64,000 bases of DNA from Flagellimonas chongwuensis (GTDB lineage Bacteria > Bacteroidota > Bacteroidia > Flavobacteriales > Flavobacteriaceae): contig NZ_WYET01000003.1 in the NCBI RefSeq assembly GCF_013376415.1, positions 1 through 64,000 of the forward strand, written 5' to 3'. Made by a program: the position numbers and the translations under genes. Positions within the stretch are counted from its first letter, which is position 1; every line of letters begins with the position of its first letter. Of the stretch, positions 53,576-62,246 are shown piece after piece. The notes under the pieces are model-generated. The model worked only from the letters and a program-made list of their open reading frames with translations, ran no database searches and had not been told where the DNA came from.

Positions 53576-55828
53576 ATGGTTACCACAGATTATTCCACTG
53601 GAATTCTACAATACATCCCTTTTTTCTATGTCATTTGGTCCGATGACCTTCTCTCCGCTTCCGAAATATCCGTTGTTCAAAAGGTAATAGCGCTGGATGA
53701 AACACTGACGAGTGAAGAGAAAAAACAATTAGGCAATTGGTTGCACAAAAACCGTCCTCCGCATGATGATGAAATCAAAAACTGGAAGCAGACCATTGCC
53801 ACTTCCAAAGTAAAACTGATTGAGAGCGACACCTACCCTCTAACCTCACTCAGCCAAAGATTGGTGAAAAACGAGGAGTTGAACGAGCAATTAAAGCATA
53901 TCGAAATTCATTTGGGCATACAGCCCAACCATTACAACCACTTGTTCGATGTCGAGGTAGTCCATGAAAAAACTTCGGACGAATATGATGCCGATGTTCT
54001 GGACACTATTTTAAAGGGAGAACATGCCAAGGAAGTAGATGAGTTCCGGAAGTTTTTGGATAAACCTGATTTTTCTTGGGAAATTTTACGCGATAAAGAT
54101 GAATTCCGGAATAGGGTATTGAAACAGGTCCAACTTTTAGGCGGGGCCGGGTACGGTGCAATGGCCTATCCTGATGCATATGGCGGAACTGACAACATGC
54201 CTGCCTATGCCGCTATTTTTGAGCATCTGATGTTCGTGGACGGTAGTTTGGCGGTGAAGTTTGGGGTTCAGTTTGGCCTTTTTGGTGGAAGCATACAGAA
54301 GTTGGGCACAAAAAAGCATCATGATGCGTATTTGAAAGACGCTGGCGAAACCAAATTGTTGGGATGCTTTGCCATGACCGAAACCGGGCACGGCTCCAAT
54401 GTACGTGGTATAAAGACCACGGCTACTTACGAAAAAGCATCGGATTCCATCATTATCCATACTCCAGGCAAAAACGACAACAAGGAATACATCGGGAATG
54501 CACTGCACTCCAAAATGGCATCCGTTTTTGCCCAATTGATCGTCGATGGCAAAAATGAAGGGGTACATGCGATTTTGGTTCCTCTCCGTAATGAAAACCA
54601 TGAAACCTTGGAAGGCATTACCGTCGAGGACAATGGCTATAAATTGGGACTGAACGGAGTGGACAATGGAAAAATCTGGTTCAACAATGTAAAGGTCCCC
54701 AGACAAAACTTGCTTAACAAATACGGGGAGATCAAGGATAATGGCTCATACTTTTCCTCTATTAAAAATCCGAACAAGCGATTTTTTACCATGTTGGGCA
54801 CCTTGGTCGGCGGTCGTATTTGTGTGGCCCGGGGTGCTCTGGGGGGCAGCAAAATGGCCTTGTCCATTGCGGTAAAATATGCCCTTAACCGTAGACAGTT
54901 CAATGATAATGTAAAGGTGCAGGAAGACTTGATTATGGACTATCCCACCCATCAGCTCAGGCTTACCCCAAAAATTGCCGGAGCCTATGTATATCATTTC
55001 ACCTTGGAGGATATGATGAAGCGCTACAGTGACGACTCCCAACCTGATAAGCGAAAGATCGAGACACAAGTAGCAGGGCTGAAATCTATTATCACCTGGT
55101 TTGCCAACGACACGATTCAAGAATGCCGTGAAGCCTGCGGAGGAAAAGGATATCTATTGGAGAACCGAATTGCCGACCTTAAGGGAGATGTGGATATTTT
55201 TACCACTTTTGAAGGAGATAACACGGTGTTGCTACAGTTAGCAGCAAAAGGCGTCCTATCCGATTTTCAGGCTGAATTCAATAGTGCTGGCTTTGCATCA
55301 GTTTTAAAACTTCTCCAATCGCAGCTTTCGGATAAGCTTACAGCGATAAACCCCATGTATTCCAACAAGGTTGATGCTGAGCATCTGTACAATCCAAAGT
55401 TCCATAAGCATGCTTTTGATTATCGCACTCGCAGGTTGACTTACACCCTAGCTATGCGGATTCGGAACTACATTAAAAAGGGAATTCCTTCGTACCAAGC
55501 TTTCCTTAAGGTTCAGACCCATTTACTGGCATTGGGAAAAGCATACAGCGCAGATTTGGCATATACTATTTTTTGCGACCATTGCGAGCAGATAACAGAC
55601 CTTAAATACAGGGCCTTGATGGAAAAAGTGGGATGCCTTTACGCTTTGGACCAAATCAATTCGGATGCAAGATGGTTTTTGGAACAAGGATATGTTGGAA
55701 GCACCAAATCCAAGGCTATCCGTCAGCGAGTAGAGCGATTATCTACGGAACTAAGGCCGCATATAGAAGTATTGGTAGATGGTTTCGGTATCCCTGAGCA
55801 TTGCATGAGTGCTCCTATCACCAAGTAA
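53576..55828 (+). CDS. Acyl-CoA dehydrogenase/oxidase family protein
   Basis: A 750-residue flavoprotein of the acyl-CoA dehydrogenase superfamily, oxidising an acyl-CoA to the enoyl-CoA in beta-oxidation. The FAD and substrate region has LLGCFAMTETGHGSNVRGI, and GGRICVARGALGGSKMA lies in the central helices. The catalytic base is predicted to be Glu546 in TFEGDNTVLLQ; the EGDN form is that of acyl-CoA oxidases. The protein is longer than a standard dehydrogenase (about 380), having an N-terminal extension of about 150 residues and an oxidase-like C-terminal domain. It is on the plus strand among minus-strand genes and ends three bases before the convergent GIN-domain gene. Confidence 0.92.
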   Translation: MVTTDYSTGILQYIPFFYVIWSDDLLSASEISVVQKVIALDETLTSEEKKQLGNWLHKNRPPHDDEIKNWKQTIATSKVKLIESDTYPLTSLSQRLVKNEELNEQLKHIEIHLGIQPNHYNHLFDVEVVHEKTSDEYDADVLDTILKGEHAKEVDEFRKFLDKPDFSWEILRDKDEFRNRVLKQVQLLGGAGYGAMAYPDAYGGTDNMPAYAAIFEHLMFVDGSLAVKFGVQFGLFGGSIQKLGTKKHHDAYLKDAGETKLLGCFAMTETGHGSNVRGIKTTATYEKASDSIIIHTPGKNDNKEYIGNALHSKMASVFAQLIVDGKNEGVHAILVPLRNENHETLEGITVEDNGYKLGLNGVDNGKIWFNNVKVPRQNLLNKYGEIKDNGSYFSSIKNPNKRFFTMLGTLVGGRICVARGALGGSKMALSIAVKYALNRRQFNDNVKVQEDLIMDYPTHQLRLTPKIAGAYVYHFTLEDMMKRYSDDSQPDKRKIETQVAGLKSIITWFANDTIQECREACGGKGYLLENRIADLKGDVDIFTTFEGDNTVLLQLAAKGVLSDFQAEFNSAGFASVLKLLQSQLSDKLTAINPMYSNKVDAEHLYNPKFHKHAFDYRTRRLTYTLAMRIRNYIKKGIPSYQAFLKVQTHLLALGKAYSADLAYTIFCDHCEQITDLKYRALMEKVGCLYALDQINSDARWFLEQGYVGSTKSKAIRQRVERLSTELRPHIEVLVDGFGIPEHCMSAPITK

Positions 55829-55831
55829 TCG

Positions 55832-56656
55832 TCAATCCTCTTTTTTGATGAGCTGGGAGGTTCCCAAAAATTCCTCTATGGTAATCTTTGGTGTGCCGTA
55901 GAGATAAATACCTGCGTTTCCGAACGATTTTATGGATATGTCGCCAAATGAATATACTCTTGCACTAGCGGTCCCAGTGATTTCCAGTTGCACTGAATTG
56001 ATTTGCATGGCCTCCCCTTTATAGTTGGCATCTTCCATTAGATTGGCATGGAATCTATCCGAAGTACCCTCCATGGCCAAGGATGAATTTCCTTCCAAAT
56101 CCACAACGCCGGAATTTATCTGCGCGTACACATAGGCCTGCGCCCTTTTATTCAGGTTTACGTTCAATGAGTCTACCTCTAGATGAAAATCGCCCCTACT
56201 GGTGTCTTCTAAATTTATGTCCATTACATCTGCATTCGCCTTAATATCCAATTTGGTATTGTTAAAACCATCCACGAACAGCTCCTCGGATTGGATAACG
56301 TCTTGGGAGACCATGGTCCCGTTCTTGACTGTAATTGCATTGAGTTGGGTATAATTCACTGTGATTTCCAACTCTTTTTTTGCTGTGATGTTATAGTAAG
56401 AACTAATAACCAAAGTGCCATCATTGACCTCGAATTTTAGAATGTCCACCAAGTTATCATCAGCTATAAGGTGGTAGCCCGGCCCCAAAGATTTCTTTAG
56501 GCTAATCTCAAGGTCATCATTTAAGATTACAGCATTAAACGGTGGCAGCTCCTCGGTCACCTGCGTTACAATGCGGCTACCTTTTATCTTGGGCTTACGC
56601 TGGGCAGTGGTCACTATAGGAAACAGCACTAAAAGTAGGATAACAATCTTATTCAT
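55832..56656 (-). CDS. GIN domain (DUF2807) exported protein
   Basis: A 274-residue exported protein with a signal peptide (MNKIVILLLVLFPIVTTAQ). The mature part (about 50-260) is a beta-helix-like head/GIN domain (DUF2807), shown by repeated short strands such as LNAITVKNGTMV, ELFVDGFNNTKLDIKANAD and SVQLEITGTASARVYSFGDI. The function of the family is unknown; proteins of this type are common and often multiple in Bacteroidota. The chosen start is downstream of the coxA terminator; a frame 35 codons longer would pass towards it and lacks a signal peptide at its front. It is convergent with the acyl-CoA oxidase gene. Confidence 0.87.
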   Translation of the reverse strand: MNKIVILLLVLFPIVTTAQRKPKIKGSRIVTQVTEELPPFNAVILNDDLEISLKKSLGPGYHLIADDNLVDILKFEVNDGTLVISSYYNITAKKELEITVNYTQLNAITVKNGTMVSQDVIQSEELFVDGFNNTKLDIKANADVMDINLEDTSRGDFHLEVDSLNVNLNKRAQAYVYAQINSGVVDLEGNSSLAMEGTSDRFHANLMEDANYKGEAMQINSVQLEITGTASARVYSFGDISIKSFGNAGIYLYGTPKITIEEFLGTSQLIKKED

Positions 56657-56723
56657 CTTGGTTGTTTTTGTGAAAGGGGAAATGCCTTTTAAAGATATAC
56701 AATTCACATCAAAATATGTTTCC

Positions 56724-56758
56724 ATAAAAAAAGCCCATCCAAATTGGACGGGCCTTTT
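56724..56758 (-). terminator. Intrinsic terminator after coxA
   Basis: In minus-strand RNA GCCCGUCC pairs with GGAUGGGC (one G-U) around a short loop, followed by seven U residues. It lies about 19 bases after the coxA stop and ends the act-cox operon. Confidence 0.85.
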
Positions 56759-56776
56759 CACTAATATAACTATTTT

Positions 56777-58600
56777 TTAATGGTTGAGTTCTTCCTCGTT
56801 CTCTTGAAGTGGAACGTTTTGCGGAACAAAATCCTGCCCTGCAATGATGTACTCACCATTCTCGTATGTTTTACTGTAATCGTATGCCCAACGGTACACA
56901 TGTGGAATCTCACCAGGCCAGTTTCCGTGGATATGCTCCCTTGGAGTTGTCCATTCCAATGTATTTGAGCCCCATGGGTTAACGGGTCCTTTTTTACCGT
57001 AGAATATGCTTGAGATAAAGTTGTAAACGAATATCAACTGTGCCAAACCTGCGATTATCGCAAATACGGTCATCAACACTTGAACGTTCGTCAACTCATC
57101 GAACATCGGGAACGCTGTGTTCTCGTAGTAACGACGTGGCACACCGGCCATTCCCACAAAGTGCATCGGGAAGAATACCCCGTAGGCACAGACTGCGGTA
57201 ATCCAGAAGTGAACGTAACCCAAGTTTTTGTTCATCATACGGCCATGGAACATTTTTGGGAACCAGTGATAAATACCTGCGAACATTCCGTACAGTGCAG
57301 ATATACCCATTACCAAGTGGAAGTGAGCTACCACAAAGTACGTATCGTGTACGTTAATATCCAACGTACTATCTCCCAAAATAATACCGGTTAGACCTCC
57401 TGTGATAAATGTTGACACCAAACCAATGGAGAACAACATGGCAGGGTTCAACTGCAGGTTACCTTTCCACAATGTGGTGATATAGTTAAATGCCTTTACC
57501 GCTGATGGTATGGCAATCAATAGTGTTGTAAATGTAAATACAGACCCCAAGAATGGGTTCATACCAGATACGAACATGTGGTGACCCCATACAATTGTGG
57601 ACAAGAAGGCAATTGCCAAGATGGAGGCAACCATTGCTCTATACCCAAAAATCGGTTTTCTGGCATTTGTAGACATTACTTCGGAAGTAATACCCAATGC
57701 CGGTATCAATACGATATATACTTCAGGGTGGCCCAAGAACCAGAACAAGTGCTCATACAATACCGGAGACCCTCCTTGGTAGTGCAACACTTCCCCTTGT
57801 ATAAAAATATCCGAAAGGAAGAACGATGTACCGAAGCTCCTATCCATGATCAGTAACAAAGCTGCCGATAACAATACGGGGAAAGAGATAACACCAATGA
57901 TTGCCGTTACAAAGAATGCCCAGATGGTCAAAGGCAAACGTGTCATGGACATTCCCTTAGTTCTAAGGTTGATGACGGTTACAATGTAATTCAATGATCC
58001 CAACAAAGAGGAGGCGATAAATATGGCCATGGATACTAACCAAAGCGTCATACCCATACCGGAACCGGGCTGGGCCATTGGCAATGCGCTCAATGGTGGA
58101 TAAATGGTCCAACCTGCTGCTGCGGGCCCTGCTTCCACGAACAATGAAATAATCATGATAACAGACGAAATGAAGAACATCCAGTAAGAAATCATGTTCA
58201 TAAATCCGGAAGCCATATCCCTGGCACCAATCTGCAATGGAATCAAAAGGTTACTGAAGGTACCACTTAACCCCTGTGTCAATACGAAGAATACCATCAA
58301 CGTACCGTGGATCGTAACCAATGCCAAATATATGTCGGCATCCATTACACCATCTGGTGCCCATTTGCCCAAAACGGCCTCGAATATCCCAAAAGATTCG
58401 CCAGGCCATGCCAACTGCATCCTAAACAACAATGACATAGCAATACCGATGAATCCCATGATTAGACCCGTAATGAGATATTGCTTGGATATCATCTTAT
58501 GGTCCTGACTGAAAATGTATTTTGTTATGAAGGTTTCCTTATGGTGATGTCCATGATCATCGTGGTGATCATCGTGACTTACATGGGCTACTTCAGACAT
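56777..58600 (-). CDS. Cytochrome c oxidase subunit I
   Basis: A 607-residue catalytic subunit with 12 core helices. The binuclear-centre and heme ligands are present: FWFLGHPEVYIVLIP (CuB His and cross-linked Tyr, with the Glu of A1-type oxidases), WGHHMFVSGM (two CuB His) and HDTYFVVAHFHLVMG (heme a3 and heme a His). It reduces oxygen to water while pumping protons. The N-terminus is strikingly His-rich, with eight His in residues 6-20. It follows coxB by 35 bases and closes the operon at a clear terminator. The gene is commonly named ctaD or coxA. Confidence 0.97.
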   Translation of the reverse strand: MSEVAHVSHDDHHDDHGHHHKETFITKYIFSQDHKMISKQYLITGLIMGFIGIAMSLLFRMQLAWPGESFGIFEAVLGKWAPDGVMDADIYLALVTIHGTLMVFFVLTQGLSGTFSNLLIPLQIGARDMASGFMNMISYWMFFISSVIMIISLFVEAGPAAAGWTIYPPLSALPMAQPGSGMGMTLWLVSMAIFIASSLLGSLNYIVTVINLRTKGMSMTRLPLTIWAFFVTAIIGVISFPVLLSAALLLIMDRSFGTSFFLSDIFIQGEVLHYQGGSPVLYEHLFWFLGHPEVYIVLIPALGITSEVMSTNARKPIFGYRAMVASILAIAFLSTIVWGHHMFVSGMNPFLGSVFTFTTLLIAIPSAVKAFNYITTLWKGNLQLNPAMLFSIGLVSTFITGGLTGIILGDSTLDINVHDTYFVVAHFHLVMGISALYGMFAGIYHWFPKMFHGRMMNKNLGYVHFWITAVCAYGVFFPMHFVGMAGVPRRYYENTAFPMFDELTNVQVLMTVFAIIAGLAQLIFVYNFISSIFYGKKGPVNPWGSNTLEWTTPREHIHGNWPGEIPHVYRWAYDYSKTYENGEYIIAGQDFVPQNVPLQENEEELNH

Positions 58601-58635
58601 ATTCCAATTAATTTTTCGTTATTCTTTTTTTGTTT

Positions 58636-59757
58636 TTACTCTTCCGAAGCGGTTTCTTCCGATTCAACATCCGCTACTTCTTCCGTGCTGGCCGTTTGCT
58701 CTTCGGTTTCTGTTTCAGTTTCATCAACCATTACAGATGCCTTAAAGGTCTGCTGCTCGGCAAGCCATGCATTGAACTCTTCTTCGGTTTCCACTATAAT
58801 CTTCATCTGCATGTTATAGTGCGATTTTCCGCATATTTTATTGCACAACAAAATGTAGTCGAACTCCCATGGGTCATCGCCCTTTTGGGCACGTATGGCA
58901 TTGGTTCTTTTTACCTTATCCACAACATCGGGATTCAAACGCATTTCTTCCGTTGTTATGGTCGGTGTGAACGAAAACTGCGTAACCATTCCGGGGACAC
59001 AGTTCATTTGCGCCCTAAAGTGGGGCATATATGCAGAGTGCAATACGTCCTGCGATCTCATTTTAAAGTTTACTTTTCTTCCGACCGGCAAGTGCAGTTC
59101 CTTTACGATTATATCATCTTCTGCATTGGGGTCGGATTCATCAATACCCAGAACGTTGGCATTGGCAATATCTATTAATCTAACATTGGCTTCACCCAGA
59201 ACATTATCGTCCCCACCGTACCTTGCGGTCCAGTTGAATTGCTGGGCGTATAGCTCTACGATCAATGGGTCATCGTCCTCATTGATGTCCATAATATTGG
59301 TCCAAGTGTACAGTCCCCATAGAATCAAACCTGCCAATACGATTACGGGAATAATGGTCCAGATGAATTCCAACCTATCATTATCGGCAAAGAAAAGAGC
59401 CTTTTTACCTTTCTCTCCTCGGTACTTGTATCCAAAATAGTGCAACAATGCCTGTGTGATGGTCTGTACAAAGAATATAATTGCAAATGACACCCACATT
59501 AACTGGTCGTAGTCACCACCATGTTCGGATGCCGCCTCTGGCAAAAGCATTTTGTAATACTTGGCAAAGCTAAAAATTGTGATCCCGTAAATAAAAATGA
59601 GGAACGCAAACAACAAATATCCGTTGTTCTTGTTATCGGAATCGTTAGCTATTTGAGAGCGTTCCGTTTTAGTCTGCGACAGTTCAAAAATCTTGGTCAT
59701 TTGCCAAATCGCAATCGCAACCAGTACTAAAACAGTAAATGTTAATAATGCAGTCAT
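58636..59757 (-). CDS. Cytochrome c oxidase subunit II
   Basis: A 373-residue subunit with four hydrophobic segments (about 3-22, 48-68, 88-108, 130-151), two more than the usual two. The C-terminal cupredoxin domain carries the CuA ligands: His240, Cys305, Cys309, His313 and Met316 (LLCNKICGKSHYNMQM). It takes electrons from cytochrome c, and no c-type heme domain is fused to it. A strongly acidic tail (about 345-373) ends ESEETASEE. It lies 33 bases after actF and 35 before coxA. Common names are ctaC or coxB. Confidence 0.95.
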   Translation of the reverse strand: MTALLTFTVLVLVAIAIWQMTKIFELSQTKTERSQIANDSDNKNNGYLLFAFLIFIYGITIFSFAKYYKMLLPEAASEHGGDYDQLMWVSFAIIFFVQTITQALLHYFGYKYRGEKGKKALFFADNDRLEFIWTIIPVIVLAGLILWGLYTWTNIMDINEDDDPLIVELYAQQFNWTARYGGDDNVLGEANVRLIDIANANVLGIDESDPNAEDDIIVKELHLPVGRKVNFKMRSQDVLHSAYMPHFRAQMNCVPGMVTQFSFTPTITTEEMRLNPDVVDKVKRTNAIRAQKGDDPWEFDYILLCNKICGKSHYNMQMKIIVETEEEFNAWLAEQQTFKASVMVDETETETEEQTASTEEVADVESEETASEE

Positions 59758-59790
59758 CGTATATCTATCTAAGACTTAAATCGTATTGTA

Positions 59791-61125
59791 TTAATAATGA
59801 AAATGTCTACTCTCCTCTATAAATGGGTTTCGTTTGGGCTGTAACGGTGCCTTTGTCAAAGCAGTGAATATCCAGTACACAAACAAACCTCCAAAGAACA
59901 GAATACCGCCAATTTCCGGCAATCCAATAAACCATTGATCGCCAACCGTTGCAGGCATTATCATATTAAATATATCTAAATAGTGGCCAAAAAGCACCAC
60001 AATACCGGTCATGATCACAAACCAGTTGATTCGCTTATAATCGCTGTTCATAAGGACCAACAAAGGGAACACAAAGTTCAATGCCAACATACCAAAGAAG
60101 GGGAGTTTGTAATCTTGGAACCTTGCTACATAATAAGTGACTTCTTCCGGGATGTTTGCGTACCAAATCAACATGAACTGTGCAAACCAAAGGTAGGTCC
60201 AGAAAATACTGATACCGAACATAAACTTGGCCAAATCGTGGATATGGCTATCGTTTACATCTTCCAGATATCCTTTTGATTTAAGGTAAACGGTTACCAT
60301 AGCGATAACAGTGATACCGGAAACGAACATACTGGCAAATACGTACCATCCGAACAATGTACTGAACCAGTGAGGATCAACACTCATGATCCAGTCCCAG
60401 GACATCATGGACTCGGTTACAAGATAAAATACCAAGAAACCTGCAGACCATCTAAAGTTTTTTACAAAGTTTGTATTGTCATCCGACTCATCTTGCGCCA
60501 AAGAAAGTTTTCTGGAATATTGACGGTAGAAAATCCATCCGCCCAAGAAAATGGCGGCTCTTATCAAAAAGAAAGTTGGGTTCAAATATCCCGCTTTACC
60601 TTGCAACAATTCATCGTGCGCAACTACTTCTGGATCCATCCACACAAACATGTGGTTCATGTGCATGGCAGAAAGCAACAAAATCACAAATACAATGATT
60701 CCTCCAGGAACCAGGTAGGCTGTTATACCCTCCATTACCCTGAAGAGCAGTGGGGACCATCCTGCTTGGGCCGCGCGCTGTATGGCATAGAAGGCCAATA
60801 CGCCCAACGATATCATAAAGAAAAAGAAGGCTGCTACATAAAGTGCGGACCATGGCCTGTTTTTTAACTGGCTCAACAAATGCTCATCGTGCGAAGAATC
60901 GTGTTCTTCACCGTGAGAGGCCTCTGCGCCGTGCCCTTGATCTCCATGGCTTTCGGTGGCCGCTTCTGCATGTCCTCCTCCATGACCATCATCATGCACT
61001 GCTACCATGGCCTTGGCTTCTTCCACGGTTGAGGGGGCAGATATAAAACCAATTACAAGGAAAATAAATCCAAGCCCCATGGCGATGAAAGATCCTAGTC
61101 TAAGTTTGTTTGAAAAGGTATACAT
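59791..61125 (-). CDS. actF: Alternative complex III subunit ActF
   Basis: A 444-residue membrane subunit of the quinol:cytochrome c/oxidase oxidoreductase (alternative complex III), with about ten helices. After helix 1 (about 11-31) comes a periplasmic loop with nine His in residues 44-82 (for example GHGGGHAEAATESHGDQGHG). Helical signatures include MHMNHMFVWMDPEVV and SMMSWDWIMSVDPHWFSTLFG, shared by ActF and the C-terminal half of ActC-like proteins. It takes part in quinol oxidation and proton transfer; it has no heme. The gene order act-C-D-E-F-coxB-coxA supports a physical supercomplex. Confidence 0.94.
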   Translation of the reverse strand: MYTFSNKLRLGSFIAMGLGFIFLVIGFISAPSTVEEAKAMVAVHDDGHGGGHAEAATESHGDQGHGAEASHGEEHDSSHDEHLLSQLKNRPWSALYVAAFFFFMISLGVLAFYAIQRAAQAGWSPLLFRVMEGITAYLVPGGIIVFVILLLSAMHMNHMFVWMDPEVVAHDELLQGKAGYLNPTFFLIRAAIFLGGWIFYRQYSRKLSLAQDESDDNTNFVKNFRWSAGFLVFYLVTESMMSWDWIMSVDPHWFSTLFGWYVFASMFVSGITVIAMVTVYLKSKGYLEDVNDSHIHDLAKFMFGISIFWTYLWFAQFMLIWYANIPEEVTYYVARFQDYKLPFFGMLALNFVFPLLVLMNSDYKRINWFVIMTGIVVLFGHYLDIFNMIMPATVGDQWFIGLPEIGGILFFGGLFVYWIFTALTKAPLQPKRNPFIEESRHFHY

Positions 61126-61142
61126 AGTTTCTTCTTATCCTA

Positions 61143-61712
61143 TTATTTTGTTAGGTCTCCCTTTAATTTCATCACGTACTCGGACACTTGCCACATTTCT
61201 TCCTCGTTGGCGAACTGTGAGGCATATGACCCCATAGAGTTCAATCCGTAATAGATAGTGTGGTACGTGGTTCCTACCGTAATATTTCTGGCTGCATCAT
61301 CGTAGCTGGGAACACCCAATATTTTTTCTCTTTTCACAAGATTTCCTTGTCCAGCTCCTTTTGGTCCATGACAAACAGCGCAGTAAATCGCATAGAGCTC
61401 TGCCCCTTTTGCCAAATTTTCTTCCTGTTTCAAGGAATCCAAAGGACTTGTATTCAATCTTGCCAATTCCTTACCTTCTGGAGTGTTTTCGAACTCATAG
61501 GGCATATATCCCCTGGAAATGGTTCCCTCTGGTGGCAACATGGCCTCGGTCCCATCGGGGAACAATCCGTTGTCCACACCTTGATAGGTTTCATATCCTA
61601 CAGGTTCGTACATGTTTGGCATGAATTGGTAGTTTGGACTGTTCTTGTCCGCACAAGAAGCAGCGAACATCATCAGAACCAAAACAACACTTATTTTACC
61701 TAATTGCTTCAT
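61143..61712 (-). CDS. actE: Alternative complex III monoheme cytochrome ActE
   Basis: A 189-residue lipoprotein cytochrome. The lipobox FAASC gives lipidated Cys20. The single c-type heme is bound by Cys111-Cys114-His115 (CAVCHGPKG), with Met160 (NSMGSYAS) as the likely sixth ligand. The region before the heme has MPNMYEPVGYETY, typical of ActE. It passes electrons towards cytochrome oxidase. It lies four bases after actD and 17 before actF. Confidence 0.94.
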   Translation of the reverse strand: MKQLGKISVVLVLMMFAASCADKNSPNYQFMPNMYEPVGYETYQGVDNGLFPDGTEAMLPPEGTISRGYMPYEFENTPEGKELARLNTSPLDSLKQEENLAKGAELYAIYCAVCHGPKGAGQGNLVKREKILGVPSYDDAARNITVGTTYHTIYYGLNSMGSYASQFANEEEMWQVSEYVMKLKGDLTK

Positions 61713-61716
61713 ATTA

Positions 61717-62244
61717 TTAAGACTCCTTTTCTGTAACTTTTACTTCTACCGCTCCTGTTTCCCACAACAATTCGGCAAGTTCATTTTCGTTATCGTGCAA
61801 TCCGATTTCCATTAAAAAGTGGTCGTCGGTCGTACGTTTATCCGGGTTCTCTGCTTTTTTGAAAGGCCACATTCTACTTCTTAGATAAAAAGTGATTACC
61901 ATCAGGTGAGCCGCAAAGAATACCGTAAGCTCGAACATGATAGGAACAAACGCAGGCATGTTCTCCAAGTATGTAAAACTTGGTTTGCCCCCTATATCCT
62001 GAGGCCAGTCCTCGATCATGATAAAGTTCATCATAACTATAGCGACCGTAAGCCCCAAACATCCATAAAGGAAGGAGGTGATTGCGATTCGTGTGTCCGC
62101 CAATCCCATGGCCTTATCCAAACCGTGAACCGGAAAGGGAGTGTACACTTCTTCGATATGATGGTGCTCTGCCCTAACTTTTTTTACGGCATGCATCAAC
62201 ACATCATCGTCGTTGTAAAGTGCCTGTATAACTTTTGACGCCAT
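61717..62244 (-). CDS. actD: Alternative complex III subunit ActD (DUF3341)
   Basis: A 175-residue inner-membrane protein with a cytoplasmic N-terminal domain (about 1-55; YNDDDVLMHAVKKVRAEHH, YTPFPVHGLDKAMGL) and two helices (about 58-78 and 98-118). It belongs to DUF3341, the ActD subunit that contacts ActC and ActB. No cofactor is expected. It lies two bases after actC and four before actE. Confidence 0.93.
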   Translation of the reverse strand: MASKVIQALYNDDDVLMHAVKKVRAEHHHIEEVYTPFPVHGLDKAMGLADTRIAITSFLYGCLGLTVAIVMMNFIMIEDWPQDIGGKPSFTYLENMPAFVPIMFELTVFFAAHLMVITFYLRSRMWPFKKAENPDKRTTDDHFLMEIGLHDNENELAELLWETGAVEVKVTEKES

Positions 62245-62246
62245 AA

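Noticed and set aside
56657..56761. Longer N-terminus for the GIN-domain protein
   Set aside because: The extension runs into the coxA terminator hairpin and would bury the signal peptide at residue 36.
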